Position numbers and translations under genes: made by a program. 64,000 nucleotides of DNA from Sedimentibacter sp. MB31-C6 (GTDB lineage: Bacteria > Bacillota > Clostridia > Tissierellales > Sedimentibacteraceae): the NCBI RefSeq assembly GCF_035934735.1, contig NZ_CP142396.1:2604001-2668000 (forward strand). Reading direction: 5' to 3'. The notes beneath the pieces were generated by a model. It was not told the DNA's origin. It worked only from the letters and a program-made list of their open reading frames with translations, and made no database searches. Numbering within the stretch: position 1 is the stretch's first letter; the number at the start of each line of letters is the position of its first letter. Shown piece after piece: positions 8,643 to 17,389 of this stretch.

Positions 8643-9342
8643 TATTTTTTTAAGAAAACTAATTAATTATGTAATAGATAAGGTAGAAATTGCAAAGGAT
8701 ATATTTTATATAGGAGGAAGTGATACACTTCCGCCGCCTTTATCACATGAAGAAGAAAAAGAAATATTAAGTAAGTTAAAAGACTCGGATGAAGCTAAAA
8801 ACACACTTATAGAACATAATCTGAGACTTGTCGTTTATTTGGCAAAAAAATTTGAGTCTACAGGTATTAATGTTGAAGATTTAATATCAATAGGTACAAT
8901 TGGATTGATTAAGGCTGTAAACACTTTTAAGGTAGAAAAAAATATTAAACTTGCTACCTATGCTTCAAAATGCATTGAAAATGAAATTTTAATGTATTTA
9001 AGACGTGTAGGAAAAGCTAAAACAGAAATTTCATTGGATGAACCTTTGAATATTGACTGGGATGGTAATGAACTTCTTTTATCGGATATTTTAGGGACAG
9101 AAGAGGATATTGTTTTTAGAGATATGGAAAATGAAGTTGATTTAAATTTACTTAAGGATTCAATAAAAAAATTAAATAAAAGAGAATATATGATAATGAA
9201 ATTAAGGTTTGGATTAAATAATTCTAGGAGTTTTACACAAAAGGAAGTTGCTGATATGCTTGGAATTTCCCAATCATATATATCACGTCTTGAAAAAAAG
9301 ATACTGAATAGGCTGAAAAAGGAAATAAGTAAAGCAGTATAA
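8620..9342 (+). CDS. sigE: RNA polymerase sporulation sigma factor sigma-E (pro-form)
   Basis: 240 residues. The first about 30 residues are a hydrophobic/basic pro-sequence with membrane affinity, followed by the conserved junction [14 protein letters not shown], where SpoIIGA is expected to cut. Regions 2 ([36 protein letters not shown]) and 4 ([12 protein letters not shown] and the helix-turn-helix [23 protein letters not shown]) are intact. It directs early mother-cell transcription during sporulation. The ATG lies inside the end of spoIIGA. Confidence 0.95.
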   Translation: MKRQFYFNIFLRKLINYVIDKVEIAKDIFYIGGSDTLPPPLSHEEEKEILSKLKDSDEAKNTLIEHNLRLVVYLAKKFESTGINVEDLISIGTIGLIKAVNTFKVEKNIKLATYASKCIENEILMYLRRVGKAKTEISLDEPLNIDWDGNELLLSDILGTEEDIVFRDMENEVDLNLLKDSIKKLNKREYMIMKLRFGLNNSRSFTQKEVADMLGISQSYISRLEKKILNRLKKEISKAV

Positions 9343-9403
9343 AAAGTATATGCAGGGAAATAATCATATAAGGGGGATAATATATTAAAGGGGAAAAACG
9401 ACG

Positions 9404-10180
9404 ATGATAAACAAAGTAGTAATATGTGGCGTTAATACTTCTCAGTTGCCAACAATTAAACCTTCGGATATGAGGGATATGATTAAGAAAATTCAAGAAG
9501 GCGATAACGAGCTGAGGGAAGAGTTTATTAATGGTAATTTAAGGCTTGTTTTAAGCGTAATTCAAAGGTTTAATAATAAAAATGAGCCTGTAGACGATTT
9601 GTTTCAAATTGGTTGCGTCGGTTTAATAAAGGCTATTGATAATTTTGATTTGTCACTAGATGTAAGATTCTCTACATATGCTGTGCCAATGATAATAGGT
9701 GAAATTAGACGTTATTTAAGAGATAATAATTCTATTAGGGTTTCAAGATCAATGAAAGACACAGCGTATAAAGCGTTACAAGTAAGAGAAAGACTTACTA
9801 CAGTAAATTCCCAGGAACCAACAATTACAGAGATAGCTGCTGAAATTGGTGTTGATAAGGAAGAAATTATATTTGCATTAGAATCTATACAAGAACCAGT
9901 TTCATTGTTTGAACCAATTTACAATGATGGCGGGGATGCTTTATATGTAGTAGATCAAGTCAAAGATGAGAAAAATACTGATGAAAAGTGGGTTGAAAAA
10001 ATAACTTTGGAGGATAGTATAAGTAATCTTTCGGATAGAGAAAAGCAAATTGTTGATATGCGATTTTATAAGGGAAAAACTCAAATGGAAGTAGCTGAAG
10101 AAATTGGAATATCACAAGCGCAAGTTTCAAGATTAGAAAAATCTGCACTAACTCAACTAAAAAAGGGTTTTAAAAATTAA
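9404..10180 (+). CDS. sigG: RNA polymerase sporulation sigma factor sigma-G (forespore-specific)
   Basis: 258 residues, close throughout to Bacillus SigG: N-terminal NKVVICGVNTSQLP, core NGNLRLVLSVIQRFNNK, region 2 FSTYAVPMIIGEIRRYLRDNN, region 3 VSLFEPIYNDGGD, and region 4 with KTQMEVAEEIGISQAQVSRLEKSA. It drives late forespore genes. The spoIIGA-sigE-sigG order is the classic cluster. The 61-base gap from sigE carries AAAGGGG before the ATG and room for a separate forespore promoter, which I could not assign. Confidence 0.95.
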   Translation: MINKVVICGVNTSQLPTIKPSDMRDMIKKIQEGDNELREEFINGNLRLVLSVIQRFNNKNEPVDDLFQIGCVGLIKAIDNFDLSLDVRFSTYAVPMIIGEIRRYLRDNNSIRVSRSMKDTAYKALQVRERLTTVNSQEPTITEIAAEIGVDKEEIIFALESIQEPVSLFEPIYNDGGDALYVVDQVKDEKNTDEKWVEKITLEDSISNLSDREKQIVDMRFYKGKTQMEVAEEIGISQAQVSRLEKSALTQLKKGFKN

Positions 10181-10263
10181 TCAGATTGTCATAATTATGA
10201 TATATAGTACATATTGTATATTAATATATCTTAATTGTGACTTTTTAATTGGGGGAATGCTAA

Positions 10264-10536
10264 TTGACCAGTTATTGGGAACTACTTGATAAAGAGGTTA
10301 TAAACATAAAAAATGGTGAGGTAATGGGTAGATTCGACGATGTGGAAATTGATACTCAAAAAGGCAGTATATCAGCATTTTATATAGAGGAAGCAAGTAA
10401 ATTTATGGGATTTCTAGGTAAATCCACATCAAAAAGAGTTAAATGGGATGAGATAATTAGAATAGGGATTGATGTTGTTATAGTAAATGTAAATGATGAT
10501 ATTAATAATAGGGCTATAAAGGAAATGCTGGACTAA
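10264..10536 (+). CDS. YlmC/YmxH family sporulation-associated PRC-barrel protein
   Basis: 90 residues forming one PRC-barrel-like beta domain: ELLDKEVINIKNGEVMGRFDDVEID, then AFYIEE and KRVKWDEIIRIGIDVVIVNV. This matches the short YlmC/YmxH proteins found beside sigG or other sporulation genes in Clostridia; their molecular role is unknown. The start is TTG at 10264 with GGGGGA eight bases upstream; the ATG at 10257 is out of frame. The stop overlaps by four bases the end of the convergent dxr gene. Confidence 0.8.
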   Translation: MTSYWELLDKEVINIKNGEVMGRFDDVEIDTQKGSISAFYIEEASKFMGFLGKSTSKRVKWDEIIRIGIDVVIVNVNDDINNRAIKEMLD

Positions 10537-10561
10537 AACGAACTTATGGCTCGTTTTGTCC
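10530..10561. terminator. Hairpin at the convergent ends of the ymxH-like gene and dxr
   Basis: GGAC-T-AAAACGA (10530-10541) pairs with TCGTTTTGTCC (10551-10561) with one bulged T and a loop of nine bases. It overlaps the stop codons of both convergent genes, so part of it codes for the last residues of Dxr. There is no clean T-run on either side, so efficiency as a bidirectional terminator is uncertain. Confidence 0.4.
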
Positions 10562-11678
10562 ATTCTTCTGCTTCTAAGATTGTTTCTATTGTTTCTATTT
10601 TTTTTGGATTGTGCTTTTGCATAATCCTTTCATTTATGTCTCCAATATCTAAAAAACTTATTTTTCTATTTAAAAATAAATTAACTAAAGCTTCATTTGC
10701 AGCATTAAGAACTGTTGGCATTGTACCGCCTATATCTAGTGCATCAAAAGCAAGTCTGAGGCATTTAAATACTTCTAGATTTGCTTTTTCAAAGGTTAAC
10801 TGCCCAATTTCTAATAAGGATAAGCTTTTAAAACTATTTTTTATTCTATCAGGATAAAACAAGGCAAATTGTATAGGTACTTTCATGTCAGGCATACCTA
10901 ACTGGGTTATTGTGGAATGATCCCAGTATTCTATTCCTGAATGAACAATGCTTTGAGGATGTACTACAACTTCAATTTGCTTTGGTTTTACATCAAACAA
11001 GTATTTAGCTTCAATAACTTCTAAGCCTTTATTCATTAATGTTGCAGAATCTATGGTTATTTTTTTCCCCATAGACCAATTAGGGTGATTTAAAGCATCT
11101 TCTAAAGTTACATTTTTTAAGTATTCTATACTTCTTCCTCTGAAAGGTCCTCCAGAAGCTGTCAAGATAATTTTATTTATAGTTTTTTTATGATTAGACA
11201 TTAAACATTGAAATATGGCGCTATGTTCGCTATCAATGGGAAGAATTTGAGAGTTGTATTTTTTAGCTAAATTAATTATATATTTTCCTCCCGTAACTAA
11301 TGTTTCCTTATTAGCCAATGCAATAGTTTTACTTTTTTTAATAGCTGCTACGGTAGGTTTTAATCCTATCATTCCGGATATTGCAGTTACAATAATTTCG
11401 CTTTTGTAATATATTGCAGATTCTATAAGTCCATTCATACCATGGATAATTTCTGTTTTGATATTTGAGGGAAGTCTCTTTTTTAATTTTAATGCATTTT
11501 CTTCTTTCATAACACAACATAGCTCAGGTGAAAATTCTAGTATTTGTTTTTCTAGTAAATCAATGTTGTTATTTCCAGTTATCGCACATACATTTAACTT
11601 TTCTTTGTGTTCTCTAACTACATCAAGAGTTTGGGTACCTATTGAGCCTGTTGAACCTAAAATACTAATGTGTTTCAT
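10533..11678 (-). CDS. dxr: 1-deoxy-D-xylulose-5-phosphate reductoisomerase
   Basis: 381 residues. Motifs: NADPH-binding GSTGSIGTQTLDVV at the N-terminus, DSEHSAIFQCL (metal-binding Asp/Glu of the active site), ASGGPFRG, and IDSATLMNKGLEVIEA with the second metal ligand set. It converts DXP to 2-C-methyl-D-erythritol 4-phosphate, the committed step of the non-mevalonate isoprenoid pathway. In many Firmicutes dxr sits with cdsA and rseP; here it stands alone on the minus strand between the sporulation cluster and hom. The ATG follows GGAGGA on the minus strand. Confidence 0.95.
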   Translation of the reverse strand: MKHISILGSTGSIGTQTLDVVREHKEKLNVCAITGNNNIDLLEKQILEFSPELCCVMKEENALKLKKRLPSNIKTEIIHGMNGLIESAIYYKSEIIVTAISGMIGLKPTVAAIKKSKTIALANKETLVTGGKYIINLAKKYNSQILPIDSEHSAIFQCLMSNHKKTINKIILTASGGPFRGRSIEYLKNVTLEDALNHPNWSMGKKITIDSATLMNKGLEVIEAKYLFDVKPKQIEVVVHPQSIVHSGIEYWDHSTITQLGMPDMKVPIQFALFYPDRIKNSFKSLSLLEIGQLTFEKANLEVFKCLRLAFDALDIGGTMPTVLNAANEALVNLFLNRKISFLDIGDINERIMQKHNPKKIETIETILEAEEWTKRAISSF

Positions 11679-11788
11679 GATTCCTCCGTTGAGAATTACT
11701 ATATTGAATAAAAAATTTGAATAAGTTCATTTAATTCTAAACTATTTTTCAGAATTGTTTACAACGATCTATTTTATTCTATCATAAA

Positions 11789-12964
11789 TTAACTGAATCT
11801 TGCAAAGAAGAATTTGTTATCGATAGATTTTATTTTATTAAAGATATTTTGTGCTTTTTCTAATGTTATTTCTTTTGTTATTCCACCCTGAGCTGAAGAA
11901 ATTTTAAAGGTATTTTCTAAAATATCTAATAATAATTCTGTAACTTTTTTATTTGTATATCGAACATAGTACTTTCCTTTTATGAGTTGAGGATTGCAGA
12001 TTAATTTTCTTTCAAAATTACTACAGTTTATTAAATCTTTCTTTGTATAAATATCTAGAATATCTTGTACAATTGCATTACCTGTAGGAAGCTTTCCTGC
12101 CCCTTGACCATAGAATTTAAGTACACCTATTGTTTCACCAACAAGAGTTCCTATATTGAAGTTATCATTTATATTTGCTTCAATAGTATTGTTTTTAAAT
12201 AATACAGGTTCAACACTGGAACAGTACTCGTTCTTCCTTTTTATAGTTAATGCTAATAATTTTAGTATTAATTTTTTTTCTTTAAAGTAGTTAATGTCAG
12301 ATTTTGTTATATTTCTAATACCATGGGTTGGTATGTTTTCTTCATCTACAATGCTTTGGAATGCTATAGATGAAGTAATTGCAAGTTTTCGTTGTATATC
12401 AATACCATCTATATCTGCAGAAGGATCTGCTTCAGCATAACCTTTTTTTTGAGCTATTGTTAATATATCATTAAAATCATATGATTTATCATACATATTG
12501 TAAAGTATAAAATTAGAAGTTCCGTTAAATATACCAGATACTTCAGATATTTCATCAATTCTTTTTACACGTTTTAAAGAATCTAGCCAAGGAATACCTC
12601 CGCATACACTTGCCTCGTATAAAAATGCTACATTATTTCTTTTTGCTGCTTCAGTAAATTCATTGAGATACTTAGATACTACAGCTTTATTTGCTGTAAC
12701 AACGTGTTTTCCGGAATTTAATGATTTTAATATGTATTCATAAGCTGGTTGTATGCCACCCATAACTTCTACTATTAAATCTATGTTATCGTCTTCAAAT
12801 ATATCATCAGGATTTATTGTCATTTGATTTAATTTGATTTTATTTTTGTTTCTAATTAAAATTTTGCTTATTACAATTTCCTTTTCTTGAAAGTTCTTAT
12901 TTTGTGATATTATTTCATATATTCCGGACCCTACTGTTCCGAAACCTAACAATCCTATTTTCAT
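11789..12964 (-). CDS. hom: Homoserine dehydrogenase
   Basis: 391 residues from the ATG at 12964 (MKIGLLGFGTVG), which follows AGAAGGAG on the minus strand. A longer reading from 13108 would add 48 poorly conserved residues and is rejected. Visible are the Rossmann motif GLLGFGTVGSG, the active-site region ANKAVVSK, EASVCGGIPWL, GIFNGTSNFIL and the metal/substrate stretch YAEADPSADIDGIDIQRKLAI. It reduces aspartate semialdehyde to homoserine. The enzyme is shorter than the about 430-residue type with a full C-terminal ACT domain; the last 70 residues look like a reduced ACT fold. It is divergent from thrC, so the threonine pathway genes are split over two units. Confidence 0.93.
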   Translation of the reverse strand: MKIGLLGFGTVGSGIYEIISQNKNFQEKEIVISKILIRNKNKIKLNQMTINPDDIFEDDNIDLIVEVMGGIQPAYEYILKSLNSGKHVVTANKAVVSKYLNEFTEAAKRNNVAFLYEASVCGGIPWLDSLKRVKRIDEISEVSGIFNGTSNFILYNMYDKSYDFNDILTIAQKKGYAEADPSADIDGIDIQRKLAITSSIAFQSIVDEENIPTHGIRNITKSDINYFKEKKLILKLLALTIKRKNEYCSSVEPVLFKNNTIEANINDNFNIGTLVGETIGVLKFYGQGAGKLPTGNAIVQDILDIYTKKDLINCSNFERKLICNPQLIKGKYYVRYTNKKVTELLLDILENTFKISSAQGGITKEITLEKAQNIFNKIKSIDNKFFFARFS

Positions 12965-13052
12965 ATATACTCCTTCTGTCAAATTAATACTTGCAATTAT
13001 ACTATATAAGAGATTAGAATGCAACATCAAAATGTTTTTTATAAAAAAACAC

Positions 13053-13081
13053 TTGTAATAATTTTGAGAACAGTATATTAT
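13053..13081 (+). promoter_or_regulatory. Candidate sigma-A promoter for thrC-thrB-pheB
   Basis: TTGTAA (13053-13058), 17 bases, TATTAT (13076-13081). A leader of about 80 bases follows, containing an extra GGAGGAG unconnected to a gene; no T-box features (AGGGTGG-type antiterminator) are visible. Confidence 0.45.
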
Positions 13082-13168
13082 ATATAACGTAGGAAAAAAC
13101 GCCTTCACTTCATTTGGAGGAGATATAGGCGCAATGTATTAAAGATAACTTGACTTGGAGGAATAGAG

Positions 13169-14656
13169 ATGCTGATGAGTTATGAAAGTACTAGGAATTC
13201 AAATTTAAAGGTAACTGCTTCAGAAGCTGTATTAAATGGTATTGCCCATGATGGTGGATTATTTGTTATGAGAAATTTAAAGGATAAAAAAATAGATATA
13301 GAAAAGTTACTATATAAAAGCTACGCAGAAATTTCACGAAAAGTGTTAAAATTAATGCTTGATGATTTTCCAGAAGAAAAAATCAATGATTGTATATCAA
13401 AAGCTTATACTAAAAAATTCAGTACAGAAGAAATAACGCCTGTTGTAAAGGTAGGAGGGTGTTATATTACTGAATTGTTTCATGGTCCTACTTCCGCTTT
13501 TAAAGATGTAGCACTTTCAATTTTACCGCATTTAATAACAGCGTCTTATGAGATGAATGATAGACAGGATGAAGTAATAATACTTACTGCAACCTCAGGA
13601 GATACAGGGAAGGCTGCCTTAGAGGGATTCAAGGATATAAAAGGTACAAAAATAATAGTTTTTTATCCTGAAAACGGAGTTAGTCAAGTTCAGAAAGCTC
13701 AAATGGTTACACAGGAAGGATCAAATACGCATGTATGCGCTATAAAAGGAAATTTTGATGACGCTCAATCTGGAGTAAAAAAATTATTTACTGATAAAAA
13801 TTTGATTGAAAATTTGATGGAATACAATAAGGTTTTTTCTTCAGCAAATTCTATAAATATTGGGAGACTTATACCCCAAATAGTATATTATTTTTACACA
13901 TATGTTAAATTAATAGAAAAAGATATAATTAAGTTAAAAGATAAAATTAATTTTTCAGTTCCTACAGGAAATTTTGGAAATATTTTAGCTGGTTATTATG
14001 CTAAACAAATGGGGTTGCCAATTAACAAGCTTATATGTGCCTCAAATGAAAATAATGTATTATTTGATTTTATTAATACGGGAATTTATGATAGAAACAG
14101 ACAGTTTTATAAAACAATTTCTCCATCTATGGATATAATTGTATCTAGTAATTTAGAAAGATTATTATATTTCTTATATGATAAAGACAATAATGAAGTG
14201 AAGAAGTTAATGGATGATCTTAGTTTAAAGGGTAGATATGAAGTTAATGAAAAAGTAAAAAATAAAATTTCTTCAGAATTCTATGGAGGATGTGTTTTTG
14301 CTAAAGATACAGAAACTACAATTAAAGAAGTATTTGAAAAATATGGTTATTTACTAGATACACATACGGCTGTAGCATATAAAACTCTTGAAGATTATAA
14401 AGATGAAACTGGTGATAATACTATTAGTGTAGTTTTATCTACAGCAAGTCCTTTTAAATTTTCTAGAAGTGTTTACAAAGCTTTATTTGATACTGAAGAG
14501 CAACAAGAACTTGAAATAATGTACGAGCTTTCTAAGAAAACAGGAATAGAAATACCTACTAACTTACAAGGACTAGAGAACAAGCCAGTGATACATAACA
14601 AGGTATGCGAAATTGATAAAATGGAGGAATATGTAAGAACAATAGTAAAACAATAA
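13169..14656 (+). CDS. thrC: Threonine synthase
   Basis: 495 residues of the long (class I-like) threonine synthase type: N-terminal YESTRNSNLKVTASEAVLNGIAHDGGLFV, PLP lysine K112 in GPTSAFKDVAL, phosphate-binding loop TATSGDTGKAALEGF, and SVPTGNFGNILAGYYAK. It converts O-phosphohomoserine to threonine. The ATG follows GGAGG with a seven-base spacer; an alternative ATG two codons later is possible. The next gene, thrB, supplies the substrate. Confidence 0.95.
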   Translation: MLMSYESTRNSNLKVTASEAVLNGIAHDGGLFVMRNLKDKKIDIEKLLYKSYAEISRKVLKLMLDDFPEEKINDCISKAYTKKFSTEEITPVVKVGGCYITELFHGPTSAFKDVALSILPHLITASYEMNDRQDEVIILTATSGDTGKAALEGFKDIKGTKIIVFYPENGVSQVQKAQMVTQEGSNTHVCAIKGNFDDAQSGVKKLFTDKNLIENLMEYNKVFSSANSINIGRLIPQIVYYFYTYVKLIEKDIIKLKDKINFSVPTGNFGNILAGYYAKQMGLPINKLICASNENNVLFDFINTGIYDRNRQFYKTISPSMDIIVSSNLERLLYFLYDKDNNEVKKLMDDLSLKGRYEVNEKVKNKISSEFYGGCVFAKDTETTIKEVFEKYGYLLDTHTAVAYKTLEDYKDETGDNTISVVLSTASPFKFSRSVYKALFDTEEQQELEIMYELSKKTGIEIPTNLQGLENKPVIHNKVCEIDKMEEYVRTIVKQ

Positions 14657-14721
14657 CAATTATTAATATGAAATAGGTTTATAAAAATATAATAAAATGA
14701 CAGAAGAATGGAGAAGTTAAA

Positions 14722-15597
14722 ATGGTTAAAGTAACGGTGCCTGCTTCTACTGCTAATTTAGGACCAGGTTTTGATACCTTAGGTATTGCTTTGAATTTAT
14801 ATAATACATATATTTTTGAAGAGAAAGAAAGAGGATTAATAATTGAAGGATGCCTTGACGTATATAAAAATAAAGATAATCTAGTATATAAAGCATTTAT
14901 GTATACAGCTAAAGAAATTGGCTATGAAATAAAGGGAATAAAAATTACTATGAATACAAATATACCCCTTTCTAGAGGACTTGGTAGTAGCTCAGCTTGT
15001 ATTGTTGGAGGAGTATTTGGAGCAAATGCCTTACTTAAGGGTAATTTAAGTAAGGATGAATTATTTAAAATTGCAGTTAAAATAGAAGGACATCCAGATA
15101 ATATTGCTCCTGCTGTATATGGAGGATTGACTGCATCTATGATGGATGACGGGATACCATATTGTATTAAATACAATATTAATGAAAAATTGATGTTTTG
15201 TGCATTAATACCTGATTTTGAAACGCCTACAGTTGAATCTAGAAAACTTCTTCCCAAAGAGGTAGATTTCAGAGATGCAATATTCAATTTATCAAGAGTT
15301 GCAGTTTTATTAAAGGCATTAGAAGAAGCAAATATGCAATTAATAAATAAATCATTAAAGGATAAATTGCACCAAAGGTATAGACAAAAATTAATTAATG
15401 AATTTGATGAAGTAGAAAAAATTTGTATAGATAATGGGTCAATTGCATTTTTTGTTAGTGGCTCAGGACCAACATTAATGAACATTATTATAAATATTGA
15501 TTTTGCAAATAATATAAAAAATAATATAATAAATTTAAAAGATAATTGGAGAATTAAAATTTTACAATCTGATAAAATCGGTGTTACCGTAATATAA
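14722..15597 (+). CDS. thrB: Homoserine kinase
   Basis: 291 residues of the GHMP kinase family: N-terminal VTVPASTANLGPGFDTLGIAL, ATP loop PLSRGLGSSSACIVGG, EGHPDNIAPAVYGG, and the C-terminal VSGSGPTLM strand. It phosphorylates homoserine to O-phosphohomoserine. It lies 65 bases after thrC, which uses its product, and 16 bases before the ACT-domain gene. Confidence 0.95.
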   Translation: MVKVTVPASTANLGPGFDTLGIALNLYNTYIFEEKERGLIIEGCLDVYKNKDNLVYKAFMYTAKEIGYEIKGIKITMNTNIPLSRGLGSSSACIVGGVFGANALLKGNLSKDELFKIAVKIEGHPDNIAPAVYGGLTASMMDDGIPYCIKYNINEKLMFCALIPDFETPTVESRKLLPKEVDFRDAIFNLSRVAVLLKALEEANMQLINKSLKDKLHQRYRQKLINEFDEVEKICIDNGSIAFFVSGSGPTLMNIIINIDFANNIKNNIINLKDNWRIKILQSDKIGVTVI

Positions 15598-15613
15598 GAA
15601 GAGAGGTGGCATA

Positions 15614-16051
15614 ATGCTAAAAAAATATCTAATAGTAAGTAAAAAAATATTGCCGGAGGTGTATGATAAGGTAATTGAAGCTCGAAACTTAATTAATAGT
15701 GGAAGTGTAAAAGGTATAAGTGAAGCTGTAAAAAGGGTTGGCATTAGCAGAAGTACATATTATAAGTATAAGGATTATGTATTTTCTCCTGATGAAAACT
15801 CAATTGGTAGAAAAGCAGTAGTTTCAATGATGTTAAGGCATGAAAAGGGAGTTCTTTCTAATGTTTTAAATTGTTTATCTGGTTCAAAAGTAAGCATATT
15901 GACTATTAATCAAAGTATTCCAATTAACGGCAAGGCTTCGGTTAATGTTTCTTTAGATATATCTGACATTGTACAATCTATTGATGAAATGATTGCAGAA
16001 TTGAAAAAAATAAAGGGAGTAAGCTCAGTTAAGTTGTTATCAATTGAGTAG
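15614..16051 (+). CDS. pheB: ACT domain-containing protein, PheB/UPF0735 family
   Basis: 145 residues. The N-terminal half has a helix-turn-helix-like stretch (ISEAVKRVGISRSTYYKYKDYV) and the C-terminal half a single ACT domain (GVLSNVLNCLSGSKVSILTINQSIPINGKASVNVSLDI). PheB-type proteins accompany hom/thr or phe genes in Firmicutes and are thought to sense an amino acid; a catalytic role has not been established. Here it closes the thrC-thrB unit, so sensing of threonine or a pathway intermediate is an inference. GAGAGGTGG precedes the ATG. Confidence 0.85.
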   Translation: MLKKYLIVSKKILPEVYDKVIEARNLINSGSVKGISEAVKRVGISRSTYYKYKDYVFSPDENSIGRKAVVSMMLRHEKGVLSNVLNCLSGSKVSILTINQSIPINGKASVNVSLDISDIVQSIDEMIAELKKIKGVSSVKLLSIE

Positions 16052-16059
16052 TGGTAAGA

Positions 16060-17271
16060 ATGTATGGGTTAGTATTAGAAGGGGGAGGAGCCAGAGGTGC
16101 CTATCATGTAGGAGCGTATAAAGCTTTAAAGGAATTAAATATTGAAATAGGTGGTATTTCTGGCACTTCTATTGGTGCTTTAAATGGTGCTTTAATGGTT
16201 CAAGGTGATGATAAAATTTTAGAAGATATTTGGTATAAAACAAATTCTTCTGATTTATTTGATATTGACGAGAGTGCCATCATTAATCTAAAAACTTTTA
16301 ATTTGCAAGAAATAAATCTCCCCTATTTATTAAATATTTCTAAAGAAATTTTAAACAATAGAGGGTTGGATACTTCGAAAATCAGAGCCCTTTTGGAAAC
16401 TTATATTAATGAAGATAAAATTAGAATATCTGATAAAGATTTTGGTATAGTAACATACAATTTAACTGATAAAAAACCAATGGAGCTTTTAAAGGAAGAG
16501 ATACCTTATGGCAGACTTATTGATTTTTTAATAGCAAGTGCTAATTTACCAGCATTTAAAATAGAAGAAATGGACGGAAAAAAATATTTAGACGGTGGAT
16601 TTTACGACAATCTACCAATTGGTGTACTTGCAAAAAAAGGATATACAGATTTTATAGCAGTAAGAACTTTAGCAATAGGCATTGTAAAAAAGGTAAAGTT
16701 AAAGAATATTAAAGTAACATATATACAGCCTGTGGAAAGCCTTGGAGGTGTAATAGGAGCATTAGACTTCAATAGGGAACGGTCCGAAGAATTTATTAAT
16801 TTAGGCTATTATGATACTATGAAAGTATTTAAAAAACTTAAGGGTTATAAATATTATTGTTATCCTTATAAAGGAAATTTTATAGAATTCATGTCAGAGT
16901 TTATTATACTTAAAAAAGGTAGAATTAGAAATATTGGCATAATATTGGGTTATGAGGACTTACCAGTAGAAAGAATGTTATTTGAGAAAATAATGCCTAG
17001 ATTAGAAAATATCCTTGAAATGAAAGAAAACAATGATTATCAAGATATTATAATCAGATTAGTAGAACAAATTGCTGATAAATATGAAGATATTGAAAGA
17101 TTTAAAATCTATAATATGTTAGAGTTTCTTAATCTAGTAGTTTGTAAGTTCAAAGAATGTCCTTTGAAGTATACAAAAAATGTGCCAGCATTTATAAAAC
17201 ATAATAAAATATTGTCATTAGCAGTTAAGGAAAGTTTGATAATTGAAATTTTTGCAAAACTATTTATATGA
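16060..17271 (+). CDS. Patatin-like phospholipase family protein
   Basis: About 403 residues. The patatin catalytic elements are present: oxyanion loop EGGGARGAYHVGAYKAL at the N-terminus, nucleophile elbow GTSIG (S37), and the Asp motif DGGFYDN (D178), forming the Ser-Asp dyad. Such proteins are acyl hydrolases acting on membrane lipids or lipid droplets; substrate unknown. The C-terminal half beyond about residue 240 has no motif I recognise. The ATG at 16060 (MYGLVLEGGG) fits the family; an in-frame GTG at 16051 overlaps the pheB stop. Confidence 0.85.
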   Translation: MYGLVLEGGGARGAYHVGAYKALKELNIEIGGISGTSIGALNGALMVQGDDKILEDIWYKTNSSDLFDIDESAIINLKTFNLQEINLPYLLNISKEILNNRGLDTSKIRALLETYINEDKIRISDKDFGIVTYNLTDKKPMELLKEEIPYGRLIDFLIASANLPAFKIEEMDGKKYLDGGFYDNLPIGVLAKKGYTDFIAVRTLAIGIVKKVKLKNIKVTYIQPVESLGGVIGALDFNRERSEEFINLGYYDTMKVFKKLKGYKYYCYPYKGNFIEFMSEFIILKKGRIRNIGIILGYEDLPVERMLFEKIMPRLENILEMKENNDYQDIIIRLVEQIADKYEDIERFKIYNMLEFLNLVVCKFKECPLKYTKNVPAFIKHNKILSLAVKESLIIEIFAKLFI

Positions 17272-17300
17272 CAACTTGTAAGGTTTTTAATTATTATAAT

Positions 17301-17350
17301 ACGCTAGCTAAGATCTCTAATTTCAAGTGTATGAGATGCTTAGCTAGCGT
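17301..17350. terminator. Long hairpin between convergent patatin and amidase genes
   Basis: ACGCTAGCTAAG (17301-17312) pairs perfectly with CTTAGCTAGCGT (17339-17350), and the stem continues with ATCTC/GAGAT after a one-base bulge, giving about 17 bp. No T-run follows on the plus strand; the minus-strand side is AT-rich. It probably ends both convergent transcripts. Confidence 0.55.
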
Positions 17351-17389
17351 TCAGGCTGAAATAAAGAAATTGTTCATATTCTTTATTTA

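Noticed and set aside
11794-13108. Longer homoserine dehydrogenase reading with 48 extra N-terminal residues
   Set aside because: The Rossmann start MKIGLLGFG has its own AGAAGGAG and ATG at 12964; the extension covers promoter-like DNA and is not conserved in character.
13082-13168. T-box or threonine attenuator before thrC
   Set aside because: The leader is too short, there is no run of Thr codons, and no terminator is present.
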